From Lactobacillus johnsonii ATCC 33200 (GTDB lineage: Bacteria; Bacillota; Bacilli; Lactobacillales; Lactobacillaceae): a DNA stretch of 64,000 nt. Location of the stretch: the NCBI RefSeq assembly GCF_000159355.1, contig NZ_GG670122.1:93345-157344 (forward strand). The letters run 5' to 3'. The position numbers were made by a program, and so were the translations under genes. The notes beneath the pieces were generated by a model, which searched no databases, was not told the origin of the DNA, and saw only the letters and a list, made by a program, of their open reading frames with translations. Below are positions 28,323 to 37,112 of the stretch, piece after piece. How positions within the stretch are numbered: position 1 is the stretch's first letter; the number at the start of each line of letters is the position of its first letter.

Positions 28323-28350
28323 AGGAACTGTGTAAAAGCAGTTCCTTTTT
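28323..28350 (+). terminator. Terminator of the coaA-efp operon
   Basis: GGAACTG pairs with CAGTTCC, followed by TTTTT. Confidence 0.88.
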
Positions 28351-28391
28351 CTATATAAAAATTTTACTGAATTTGTCTCACTCGATTTTAG

Positions 28392-28421
28392 ACAGTCCTT
28401 ATAAAAATAAGGGCTGTTTTT
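28392..28421 (+). terminator. Orphan terminator-like hairpin
   Basis: ACAGTCCTTAT pairs with ATAAGGGCTGT, followed by TTTT. Confidence 0.6.
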
Positions 28422-28627
28422 AGCTTTTGTAATTATCTGACTGGAAAAGTATAGAGCTTTATTAGCTATGAAACATAAGGCATCAACTATTAAATAAGAT
28501 AAGCTACTTAATTATTGACTATCAGTAAATGAGGTTCTATATTGTGTGGTAAAAAGGCTTACTTAATTTGTGGCAAATAATATTATCCAGAAATAATTAT
28601 CAAGAAAAAATTCATAAAATGGAAAAC

Positions 28628-28665
28628 AAAAAAATACTGCTCGATTTTTCGGGCAGTATTTTTTT
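28628..28665. terminator. Orphan bidirectional terminator-like hairpin
   Basis: AATACTGCTCGA pairs with TCGGGCAGTATT (one G-T wobble type mismatch), with A runs before and T runs after. Confidence 0.7.
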
Positions 28666-28741
28666 ATGAAGCGAGAAATAAGTAACAAAGGAAGTATGTT
28701 ATGATGATTTAGATCAATTTTAATTTGTGAGGAAAAGTTGG

Positions 28742-29656
28742 ATGGATAAACAGTCAAAAGGTAGGTTATGGACAGTCCTAGCTGCTTTAGCAGCAGTAAT
28801 GTGGGGAATATCTGGATTATTTGCAGAATCTCTATTTAAAGTGAGTAGTAAGATTACACCGATTTGGTTAACACAAATCCGATTAATTATCTCTGGGATT
28901 GTTTTATTAATTATTGCGACAGTCTTACACCAAAAGCCATTTTCAGTTTTAAAAGATAAGAAAAATACTATTCATATTATTGCTTATGGAATTTTTGGCT
29001 TGTTACCAGTACAAGTCTTTTACTTTATTGCAATTGAGATGGCAAACGCATCAATTGCAACGATTTTACAATTTATTGGACCATTTTTTGTCCTGACATA
29101 TTTGGCTGTCACTCATCAACAAGTATTAAGAAAATTGGATGTATTAGCTGCTATCCTAGCTTTTATTGGCGTATTCTTATTATCAACTCATGGAAATTTT
29201 AATCAATTAGCAATTACTCCACTGGCTCTATTTTTTGGGTTGCTATCGGCATTAGGAGAAGCAAGTTATACTTTAATCCCGGTTAAACTTGTTAAAAGAG
29301 TATCAAGTTTGGTTGTAACGGGATGGGGAATGCTATTGGCGGGAATTGGACTGATGCTTGTATATCCGCAGTTTCCATCAATTCCCAATACACCTAGAGT
29401 ATGGCTGGACGTAAGTGCAATAATTATTATTGGAACGATTATTCCATTTCAAATTATGGCTAACGCTCTACGCTACGTAAAACCATCGACTGTAAGTTTA
29501 CTAGATGCATTTGAACCATTATCAGCTACAGTTGGTTCAGTTTTAGTTTTTGGTTTAGTAATGTCGGGGATGGATTGGCTAGGAACCTTCTTAGTAATTG
29601 GTTCAGTATTGGCTTTAAATTTTACTCCTAAAAGAAATATTAAAAAGAAATCTTAA
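28742..29656 (+). CDS. EamA/DMT-family transporter
   Basis: From ATG 28742 (GAGGAAAAG upstream) the protein has 304 residues and ten predicted membrane segments in two EamA repeats, starting LWTVLAALAAVMWGISGLFAE. The family exports amino acids, nucleobases or other metabolites (RhaT/YdcZ/RarD-like). The substrate is unknown. It stands alone. Confidence 0.9.
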   Translation: MDKQSKGRLWTVLAALAAVMWGISGLFAESLFKVSSKITPIWLTQIRLIISGIVLLIIATVLHQKPFSVLKDKKNTIHIIAYGIFGLLPVQVFYFIAIEMANASIATILQFIGPFFVLTYLAVTHQQVLRKLDVLAAILAFIGVFLLSTHGNFNQLAITPLALFFGLLSALGEASYTLIPVKLVKRVSSLVVTGWGMLLAGIGLMLVYPQFPSIPNTPRVWLDVSAIIIIGTIIPFQIMANALRYVKPSTVSLLDAFEPLSATVGSVLVFGLVMSGMDWLGTFLVIGSVLALNFTPKRNIKKKS

Positions 29657-29868
29657 TTAATAAAAAATATATCAGTTTTTTTATTTGCTCATCTTTATTT
29701 TAATGACTTTCAGTCTAAATATTATAAATAAGGAAGAAATTCTATTGTAATTTTAAGCTAAATAAAATTTATCACTAAAATATTTTAAATTTTATATTGT
29801 TTTTTCATTTTAATATCATATAATCAAAAACAAGAAATTTAAGTCATCTCATAAAGGAGGAGAACAAA

Positions 29869-31622
29869 TTGAAAAAAGTTAAGTGGTTAGGAGCAATTAC
29901 AGTATTGTCCGGTGCGGCATTAACTTTAACTGCTTGTGGGAATAACAACAATAATAATGCTAGCGATAAGAAGTTAGCTTTAAGGAAGCAGTTCCTAAGA
30001 AACAAGTTAAAAAAGGTGGAACATTAAAGTACGCAATTGAAAGTGACTCACCTTTCACAGGTATTTTCTTACCAGAATTATCTGACACTTCAACTGATAG
30101 TGAAATTCAAGGGCCAGGTTTAGAAGGACTCTTCGCTGTTAATGATACCTATAAAATTAACAACAAAGGTGCAGCTACCTTCAAGTTAGATAAGGATGCT
30201 AAGACTATTACCATTGAAGTTAAGAAGGGCGTTAAGTGGTCTGACGGTAAACAAGTAACTGCTAAGGACGTTGAATATGCTTACGAAATTGTTGGTAATC
30301 CTAAGACTAAGACTTCAAGATATACAGATTCTTTAGCTAACCTTGTTGGGTTAGAAGAATACCACAAGGGAAATAGTGACAAGATTTCTGGTATCGAAAT
30401 GCCAAATGGTGAAAATGGGCGAAAAGTCGTTCTTCATTTTAAGGAAATGAAACCAGGTATGCTTCAATCTGGTAATGGTTACTTCCTTGAAAGTGCAGAA
30501 CCATACCACTACTTGAAAGACGTTCCATTTGATAAACTTTTATCAGATGATAAGGTTCGTAAACAACCACTTTTCTTTGGTCCATACAAGGTTCAAAAAG
30601 TTGTTCGTGGTCAATCAGTTACTTATGTACCAAATGAACGTTACTGGCGTGGTAAGCCAAACTTAGACAAGGTTACTATGGAAGTAATCGGAACTAACTC
30701 TGTTTCTCAAGCTATTAAGAGTCATAAGTTTGATGTTACTGGTGTGCTTAACGCTCAATGGAACAATGTTAAGGATACTAAGGGCGTTAACTTCATTGGT
30801 AAGATTCCTCTATCTTGCAACTACTTAGGCTTTAAGGTAGGTAAGTTTGACAAGAAGACTGGTAAGAACGTTGAGGATAAGAACGCTAAGATGAACAATG
30901 TCTCATTACGTAAGGCGATGGCTTATGCAATGAACATTGACGCTGTTACCAAGCGTTACGGCAATGGTTTGTCATTTAGAATTAACACATTAATCCCAGC
31001 ACAATTTGGCGACTTCTCTGATAAGAGTATTAAGGGTTACCCATACAACTTGAAGAAAGCTAACGAGTTATTAGACAAGGCCGGCTACAAGAAGAAGAAG
31101 GGTGAAAAATACCGTCGTCAACCAAATGGTAAGAAGTTAACTATTAACGTTGCTGTTCGTGGTACACAACCTAATGCTGAAAAGATCTGGACTAACTACC
31201 TCCAACAATGGCAAAAGATTGGCTTAGATGCTAAATTTGTTGGTGGTCGTCCAATGGAATTCAACTCTTGGGTACAAGATGTTCAAGCAGATAGTCCTAA
31301 GATTGATGTCTTTGAAGGTGGGTGGAGTTTATCATCTGAACCATCACCAATGGACCTTTACAGTGAAGGTGCTCCATACAACATGGCTCGTTTTGTTTCT
31401 CCAACTCAATCTAAACTTCTTACTAACATTGATTCAACTAAGGCCTTCAACCACAAGTACCGTGTACAAGCATTTGATAAGTGGCAACAATGGATGTATG
31501 ACAATGCCTATGTTGTACCTACCACAAACAGTTGGTCAGTAACTGCAGTTAACAACAAGGTAACTGGCTGGTCACTTAAGCCATCTGCAAATTCATGGTA
31601 TGATGTTGGCTTTACTAAGTAA
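29869..31622 (+). pseudogene. Oligopeptide-binding lipoprotein (OppA-type), frameshifted near the N-terminus
   Basis: AAAGGAGGAG precedes a TTG start at 29869. The frame gives a lipoprotein signal (ALTLTACGNN, lipobox Cys), then SDKKLA, and after GCT (29977-29979) goes out of frame and stops at 30025. Reading one base back, from 29979, gives FKEAVPKKQVKKGGTLKYA and then an unbroken OppA frame to 31622. A lost T (TTTT to TTT) explains it. The whole protein would have about 585 residues, the usual length, with peptide-binding SBP_bac_5 features. No Opp permease genes are adjacent. As read, no mature binding protein can be exported. Confidence 0.85.
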
Positions 31623-31717
31623 TTAAAATAAATTTTCCTATAATCCTCATATATCAACAAAAATTAAATTTTTAAATAATATTTCATTAAATAAAATTTT
31701 CATAGTTATATTCCTTC

Positions 31718-31754
31718 AGAAGACTCTACTTTTGCCAAGTAGGGTCTTCTTTTT
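31718..31754 (+). terminator. Terminator of the OppA-type gene
   Basis: AGAAGACTCTACTT pairs with AGTAGGGTCTTCT, followed by TTTT. Confidence 0.9.
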
Positions 31755-31906
31755 GTATCAATAATGATACCGATTACAAGTATAAAAAATAAAATTGAAC
31801 TATACCAATACTTGATAAAAGACTACAAAGCGCTATTATATTTAACTTTAATTTATATACCAATTAGGATAAAATATAAACATTGTGAATTCTGGAGGAA
31901 TTAAAT

Positions 31907-32827
31907 GTGGATAACTTTTTAATAGTTAGTCATGGTGAATATGCTAAGGCAACTCTAGCTAGCTGTGAAATGATTGCAGGAAAATTATCAAATGTAAAAG
32001 CGATTGCTTTTAAACAAACAATGAATCAAGATGATTTACTCGATGAGATTGCTCAAACTGCCGAAAGTTTTGAACAAGTGCCAACTATTATTGTGGATAT
32101 TGCCGGAGGAACTCCTGCTAACGCTGCATTACGATATCAGCAAGAACATCCTGAAGTAAAAGTATACAGCGGTCTGTGCTTGCTACTTTTGCTAGCAGCA
32201 GTAATGGGAACTCCGATGGAGGAAGCAATCAAACAAGCTAAAGAAAATATGGCGCCTGTTGGAAAGGTAACTGAAGATAAGGCCACCTCAAACAAGGAAG
32301 AGTCTCATCAAAGTAACGAATTAAATGAAAATGCGGAAGTAGAACCACAAACTATGCATAACGTTCGAATTGATGAAAGACTTATCCACGGACAAGTTGC
32401 GACGATGTGGACAAATGCATTGCGATTAACGCGAATTATGGTAGTTGGAGATGATATCGTAAAGAATGATATTCAAAAAACAGCCTTAAAGACCGCATGT
32501 CCGCATGGCGTTCACTTAAGTATTTTGACTGCTAAAGGTGCAGCCAGAAGAATTAATGAAGGAAAATATAAGGGTCAAACCGTTTTAGTATTAGTTAAAA
32601 ATCCTGGAGTTTTACGTCAAATGGTTGATAATGGTGTGAACTTGCCTGAAATTAATGTTGGAAATATGTCTACTAAGGCTGATTCACGTCAAGTTGCTAA
32701 GAGTGTGGCTGTTACTGCAGAAGATGTGGATAATTTTAACTACTTAAATGAGCACGGTTGTCATCTTTATCATCAAATGGTGCCGGCAGAAGACAAAGAA
32801 GAATTTATGGAGTTATTAAAAAAGTAA
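31907..32827 (+). CDS. PTS EIIAB, mannose family
   Basis: The 306-residue protein fuses EIIA (residues 1-135; phospho-His in VSHGEYA, His9) through a charged linker (about 125-148) to EIIB (from about 150; phospho-His in DERLIHGQVATMW). The start is GTG after GGAGGAATTAAAT. It passes phosphate from HPr to the incoming sugar. First gene of a complete mannose-type operon with EIIC and EIID. Substrates of this family include mannose, glucose, fructose and amino sugars. Confidence 0.93.
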   Translation: MDNFLIVSHGEYAKATLASCEMIAGKLSNVKAIAFKQTMNQDDLLDEIAQTAESFEQVPTIIVDIAGGTPANAALRYQQEHPEVKVYSGLCLLLLLAAVMGTPMEEAIKQAKENMAPVGKVTEDKATSNKEESHQSNELNENAEVEPQTMHNVRIDERLIHGQVATMWTNALRLTRIMVVGDDIVKNDIQKTALKTACPHGVHLSILTAKGAARRINEGKYKGQTVLVLVKNPGVLRQMVDNGVNLPEINVGNMSTKADSRQVAKSVAVTAEDVDNFNYLNEHGCHLYHQMVPAEDKEEFMELLKK

Positions 32828-32842
32828 AGGGAAGATAAGACA

Positions 32843-33652
32843 ATGACAATACAATGGTGGCAGATTTTATTACTAACTTGCCTAGCATTTTGGGCAATTA
32901 TTGATCAATTGACTGTATCAATTGTGAATAATCCTTTAGCAATTGGGATGATTTCAGGAATTATTATGGGTGATATTACAACTGGGCTGGCAGTTGGAGC
33001 AACGCTCCAATTAATGGTCTTAGGGGTTTCAACATATGGAGGAGCCTCAATGCCGGACTTTATGACTGGTGCAATTGTTGGTACAGTTTACGCCGTTATT
33101 TCAGGAAAAGGTGTGCAGTTTGCAATTGGTTTGGCAGTTCCAGTAGGACTCTTAATGGTCCAACTAGATGTTTTGGCCAGATTTGCTAATACTATTTTTC
33201 AACATCGAATTGATACTTTTATTAAAGAAAATAAGCCAAATGCTGCAGCAAGAAATGCATTGTGGGGAACATTTACCTGGGGATTTTCACGTGCAATCCC
33301 AGTTTTTATCTTACTTGTAGTAGGAAATGATGTTGTTAAAGCAATTCTACGAATAATTCCAGCTTGGTTGACTGATGGGTTAAAAGTATCGGGGCATATT
33401 TTGCCAATTGTTGGTATTGCAATTTTACTTAGATACTTACCAACTAAAAGATTTATTTCTTATTTAGCAATAGGCTTCATTGCAGCAGCTTACTTAAAAA
33501 TGCCAATGCTAGGGGTAGCGTTGCTGGGAGCAGCCTTAGCTTACCTTCACTACACTCGTGAAGTAGAAAAATTAAATACAAAGAAAAATAGTTCAGAAAA
33601 AGTAACTGAGAGTGAAGAATATACAAATGAAGAGGGAGAATATGAAAACTAA
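32843..33652 (+). CDS. PTS EIIC, mannose family
   Basis: The 269-residue membrane protein shows the EIIC-Man pattern (NNPLAIGMISGIIMGDITTGLAVG, split by conserved glycines) and GGASMPD. It forms the sugar channel with EIID. The end overlaps the EIID start by 11 bases, implying coupled translation. The C-terminal 20 residues are very acidic. Confidence 0.93.
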   Translation: MTIQWWQILLLTCLAFWAIIDQLTVSIVNNPLAIGMISGIIMGDITTGLAVGATLQLMVLGVSTYGGASMPDFMTGAIVGTVYAVISGKGVQFAIGLAVPVGLLMVQLDVLARFANTIFQHRIDTFIKENKPNAAARNALWGTFTWGFSRAIPVFILLVVGNDVVKAILRIIPAWLTDGLKVSGHILPIVGIAILLRYLPTKRFISYLAIGFIAAAYLKMPMLGVALLGAALAYLHYTREVEKLNTKKNSSEKVTESEEYTNEEGEYEN

Positions 33653-34445
33653 TTCAAATAAATTAACAAAAAAGGATCTTTTCCGAGCAAATTGGCGTTG
33701 GCTCTGGGCTAGTCAGTTATCTTGGAACTATGAAAAAATGATGGCTCCCGGTTACTTTTATACTGTTTTGCCATTTTTAAAGCGCTGGTACAAAGATGAA
33801 GAATTAGTTGAAATGATGCAGATGCAGTCACAATTCTTCAACGTGAATGCATTTGATGGAAACTTTATCATTGGAATGGATCTGGCAATTGAAGAAAAGC
33901 AAGGAAGTAAAGCTAATGAAACAATCGCCGGCTTAAAGACAGGTTTAATGGGCCCCTTAGCTGGAGTAGGAGACACAATTTTTGGTGCTATTATTCCTAC
34001 AATCTGTGGATCAATTGGTGCATATATGGGATTACGAGGAAATCCTTTTGGAGCTTTCTTGTGGATAATTGTTAATTTGATTGTTTTATTCACAAGATTT
34101 GGCTTTTTAAACCTCGGTTATTCACAGGGAGCAAAATTAATTGATTCTGCTTCAGGTAAGTTAAATGCAATTACCGACTCTGCTATTTTACTTGGGGTTA
34201 CCGTCGTTGGGGCTTTGATACCAACGGTAGTTAATGGGAAAGTCCCCTTTGTATATCGAGCAGGCAAAGTAACATTAAAGATGCAGACAATTTTAAATCA
34301 AATTATGCCATCTTTAGTACCTGTTTTACTTGTAGCTTTAGTTTACTGGTTACTAGGAAAGAAACATGTGACGTCCACTAAGATGATCTGGTTTGTTTTG
34401 ATTTTAGGAATTGTTTTAAGTTACTTCCATATCTTAAGTGCCTAA
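33642..34445 (+). CDS. PTS EIID, mannose family
   Basis: From ATG 33642 (GAGGGAGAAT upstream) the protein has 267 residues. It shows LTKKDLFRANWRWLWASQLSWNYEK in two parts, GLKTGLMGPLAGVGDTIFGAI, the EIID signature, and C-terminal membrane helices. It completes the sugar permease with EIIC. This class of EIIC/EIID pair is also the receptor of several class IIa bacteriocins in related bacteria. Confidence 0.94.
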   Translation: MKTNSNKLTKKDLFRANWRWLWASQLSWNYEKMMAPGYFYTVLPFLKRWYKDEELVEMMQMQSQFFNVNAFDGNFIIGMDLAIEEKQGSKANETIAGLKTGLMGPLAGVGDTIFGAIIPTICGSIGAYMGLRGNPFGAFLWIIVNLIVLFTRFGFLNLGYSQGAKLIDSASGKLNAITDSAILLGVTVVGALIPTVVNGKVPFVYRAGKVTLKMQTILNQIMPSLVPVLLVALVYWLLGKKHVTSTKMIWFVLILGIVLSYFHILSA

Positions 34446-34529
34446 AGCCAGCTTTAATATTTTTAATGCTGAAATGGAGGCTATTGTTCTATAATTAAAA
34501 GAAACAATAAGATTGATAAAGGGACTTTT

Positions 34530-34925
34530 ATGAAAGAAAAAGAAAAGAACACCATTGTAGGACAATTGCTTACTTTAGATTTATTTGCAATGATTTGTGG
34601 CTATTATTTTATTGATACGATAAATATGTTTGTTAAGCGACAAGAATGGTGGTATGACCTACTAGTAGTGTTAATCGTAATTTGTGAGATGGTCTACAAT
34701 TGCCTTCAGCTGCTAAACTATAAGAAAAAAATACCAAATTTAGTAGTTATCTTAACTAGCATTACATTAAGTGCAATTCTGAGTGGAATATATATTGGTG
34801 TGATTTGGGGTAATATTCAAAGTAAACAAAGTTATCAAAACAACGTATTTCTCGCAACTATCTGGATATGTATGCTGGTAATTGGCAATATAGTTTTGTG
34901 GAATAGATATAAGAAAAATAATTAA
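34530..34925 (+). CDS. Membrane protein with four segments, unknown
   Basis: The 131-residue protein has four hydrophobic segments and a short charged N-terminus (MKEKEKN). I recognise no family. It follows the PTS genes by 84 bases and may have its own promoter; the A-rich leader AAGGGAC gives a modest ribosome site. Confidence 0.65.
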   Translation: MKEKEKNTIVGQLLTLDLFAMICGYYFIDTINMFVKRQEWWYDLLVVLIVICEMVYNCLQLLNYKKKIPNLVVILTSITLSAILSGIYIGVIWGNIQSKQSYQNNVFLATIWICMLVIGNIVLWNRYKKNN

Positions 34926-34970
34926 AAAATGCATTATTACTAGTTTCAAACTAGTAATAATGCATTTTTA
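34925..34970. terminator. Bidirectional terminator
   Basis: A perfect stem of about 17 bp (AATGCATTATTACTAGTTT and its complement) with flanking A and T runs separates the membrane protein gene from convergent luxS. Confidence 0.9.
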
Positions 34971-34986
34971 TATTTATTCAGAAAAA

Positions 34987-35463
34987 TTATTCTACAACAT
35001 GTCTCTCAAAGGGATCATCGGAAATACCTTTTTCTAAAATATCTCTTGACCATTGCTTAGCTGAGAAAAGGGAGTGATCGCGATAATTACCACAAGATTC
35101 AATTGTAGTACCTGGAACATCTTCCCAGGTAATGTTATCGCGAATTTCTTCAAGCGATTCTTTAAGTGCCTTAGCTACCTCTGTAGTAGATGGAGTACCC
35201 CAAACTAAGAGGTGGAAGCCGGTGCGACAACCAAATGGTGAACAATCAATATAACCATTAATGCGGTCACATAATAATCCAGCTAATAAGTGTTCAATGG
35301 TATGCAAGCCTCCAGTAGGAATGGCATTTTCATTAGGCTGAACCAAACGAAGATCAAAATTACTAATTTTCTCGCCTTTTTGTCCTTCTTCAACAGTAAT
35401 TAAACGAACGTAAGGTGCCTTAACTTTAGTATGATCTAATTCAAAACTTTCAACTTTACCCAT
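34987..35463 (-). CDS. luxS: S-ribosylhomocysteine lyase (AI-2 synthase)
   Basis: The 158-residue protein starts at ATG 35463 (GGAGGG ribosome site; the longer frame has none). It has the iron-binding motif HTIEHLLAG, the catalytic Cys in [11 protein letters not shown], and the third metal ligand in [10 protein letters not shown]. It cleaves S-ribosylhomocysteine to homocysteine and DPD, the AI-2 precursor. Downstream of the MetE-like gene in the same T-box-controlled operon, it supplies the homocysteine that gene's product would methylate. Confidence 0.96.
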   Translation of the reverse strand: MGKVESFELDHTKVKAPYVRLITVEEGQKGEKISNFDLRLVQPNENAIPTGGLHTIEHLLAGLLCDRINGYIDCSPFGCRTGFHLLVWGTPSTTEVAKALKESLEEIRDNITWEDVPGTTIESCGNYRDHSLFSAKQWSRDILEKGISDDPFERHVVE

Positions 35464-35477
35464 AATATTTCCCTCCG

Positions 35478-36587
35478 TTAAAAACTTTTCCAAATATTAT
35501 TTGCTATCTTAACAACAAATTTAATCTTTTTCCATTGATCAACTTCACTTAAAATGTTTCCTTCTTCAGTAGAAGCAAAGCCGCATTGGGTACTTAGAGC
35601 CAAATTATTCAAGGGTACTAATTGGCCGGCTTCCGTGATGCGTTTTGCGATTGTAATCGGATCTTCTAATTCGCCATTTTTTGAAGTAATCAAGCCTAGA
35701 ACAATAGTGACATTATCACGATTATTCCAAATTTGCTTAATTGGTTTTAAATCACCAGCACAATCACTGTCATATTCTAAGAAAAAGCGATCATAGTTTA
35801 ACTGACCAAGATATTTCGCAATTGGTTCATATCCACCAGAAAAAAGAAAAGTCGACTTGAAATTTCCACGACAAATATGTGTAGCAATTGTTAGATCAGC
35901 AGGCAGATTTTCTATTGACTTATTAATTACATAAACAGACTCTTCTGCTAATTGAACATATTTTTCATATTCTTTGGAATCATTTTGTGTTTCGTTTAAT
36001 TTACTGATCAAAAAAGCCCAAGTAGTATCATCAATTTGAATATAGCGACAACCTAAATCATAAAAATGTTTGATTGTTTTATTGTAGGCTGTAGCTAGGT
36101 CATCTAAGTAAGCTTTTTTATTATCGTAGAAGTTAGGCCAATTATCAGAGCGATTGTCCCGAAATAGTAGAGTTGGAGAAGGAATCGTTTGCTTAGCAAT
36201 TGCATTTTTTACATTAGATTTAACAAATTTAAATGCTTCAAAAAAAGGATGGTCAGGATTATAAGCAATTTTTCCAGATAGCTCTGCATTATCGGTCCTA
36301 GTTTTAGCACCGTAGAACTTATAGCTCTCTTTGTAATCATATTTAGCAACGCCATTTAATCCCCACAAGAAGTCAAGATGCCACCAACTACGACGAAATT
36401 CACCGTCTGTGACTGCTTTTAGTCCTAATTCTTCTTCTTTTTGAATTAGCTTTTTAATTTCTTGATCTTCAATTTTAGTTAGCTCTTCTTGTGAAATCTT
36501 TTCCTGATTGAAATTCTTTCTTGCTTCTTTTAATTCTTCTGGTCTTAAGAAACTACCAACAATATCGTAATGTGCTAATTTTGTCAT
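35478..36587 (-). CDS. MetE C-terminal-like methionine synthase (YxjG/YxjH type)
   Basis: The 369-residue protein matches the single C-terminal half of cobalamin-independent methionine synthase: [52 protein letters not shown] with a zinc ligand, and [12 protein letters not shown]. Such half-size enzymes methylate homocysteine with a donor other than the long MetE substrate. ATG 36587 lies eight bases after AGGAGG. It is preceded by a methionine-type T-box and followed 14 bases later by luxS. Confidence 0.9.
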   Translation of the reverse strand: MTKLAHYDIVGSFLRPEELKEARKNFNQEKISQEELTKIEDQEIKKLIQKEEELGLKAVTDGEFRRSWWHLDFLWGLNGVAKYDYKESYKFYGAKTRTDNAELSGKIAYNPDHPFFEAFKFVKSNVKNAIAKQTIPSPTLLFRDNRSDNWPNFYDNKKAYLDDLATAYNKTIKHFYDLGCRYIQIDDTTWAFLISKLNETQNDSKEYEKYVQLAEESVYVINKSIENLPADLTIATHICRGNFKSTFLFSGGYEPIAKYLGQLNYDRFFLEYDSDCAGDLKPIKQIWNNRDNVTIVLGLITSKNGELEDPITIAKRITEAGQLVPLNNLALSTQCGFASTEEGNILSEVDQWKKIKFVVKIANNIWKSF

Positions 36588-36622
36588 CAAATCTACCTCC
36601 TAATTTTAACTAAAAATTTCTT

Positions 36623-36724
36623 TTAAATATTATCTGAAGATCCGCTGACAAGAGGGATCAGAGAATGTAAGCTGCACATTCGATTAAATACCTGTTCACT
36701 AAAATATTCTTTTTTGATATTCAA
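36623..36724 (-). CDS. Small ORF of 33 residues between T-box and MetE-like gene
   Basis: An excellent AAAGGAGGG ribosome site precedes TTG 36724 by seven bases. The frame reads MNIKKEYFSEQVFNRM, then CSLHSLIPLVSGSSDNI and TAA. It lies after the T-box terminator, so it is translated only when the operon is on. It resembles no family I know; it has one internal Met and one Cys. It may be a real small protein or a translational leader. Confidence 0.5.
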   Translation of the reverse strand: MNIKKEYFSEQVFNRMCSLHSLIPLVSGSSDNI

Positions 36725-36767
36725 AATAATCCCTCCTTTGAATTTAATAAACTAATTAAGCAAAAGA

Positions 36768-37028
36768 AAAAGCGCCCCAAGTATAGTTTTTAAACTACAC
36801 TAGGACGCTTAATAGCGTGTTACCACCCCGCATTCGAATTAATCTTACAATTAATTCCTCACTAAGTACTCCAACATTTGGAAGACTCGGACATGATAAC
36901 GAACGTCAATCGTAAATTGCTTACTTAAATTAGCTTGCACTTTAATTTAGCTCCAAGACCATCTTCATTACATCAGCAACATCGGCTTGCACCTAATTCG
37001 ACTCTCTGGGGGATGCTTTAAGTAATTC
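36768..37028 (-). promoter_or_regulatory. T-box riboswitch, probably methionine (AUG specifier)
   Basis: Read on the minus strand the leader has AGAGAGT near its start, a stem I arm GGTGCAAGC, the segment TGAAGATGGTCTTGGAGC with ATG at the expected specifier place, and the T-box sequence ATGCGGGGTGGTAACACGC (near 36814-36835). A terminator follows (GCGTCCTAGTGTAGTTT with AAACTATACTTGGGGCGC, then TTTTT) at 36768-36808. Uncharged tRNA binding should prevent termination. The AUG specifier agrees with the downstream MetE-like gene. Specifier assignment is by eye. Confidence 0.85.
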
Positions 37029-37035
37029 CTCATCT

Positions 37036-37065
37036 TTTATAAGCTTTAATTAATTTTGTTGTCAT
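37036..37065 (-). promoter_or_regulatory. Promoter of the T-box operon
   Basis: On the minus strand ATGACA (-35) and TATAAA (-10) are spaced 18 bases, placing the transcript start just before the T-box leader. Confidence 0.6.
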
Positions 37066-37112
37066 AATATTACAACGCTTAAAAAATAATGTCAATAAAA
37101 GTTTTTAGTAAG

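Larger units (their letters stand above)
28351..28741. other. Intergenic stretch of about 390 bases with two further terminator-like hairpins
   Basis: No open frame of note is seen. Hairpins with T runs occur at 28392-28421 (ACAGTCCTTAT with ATAAGGGCTGT) and 28628-28665. Their presence without genes suggests that a small gene or RNA was, or is, encoded between them. Confidence 0.5.

Noticed and set aside
31228..31542. 104-codon frame overlapping the OppA gene
   Set aside because: It is an alternate frame of a highly codon-biased gene; the OppA frame there is unbroken and family-like.
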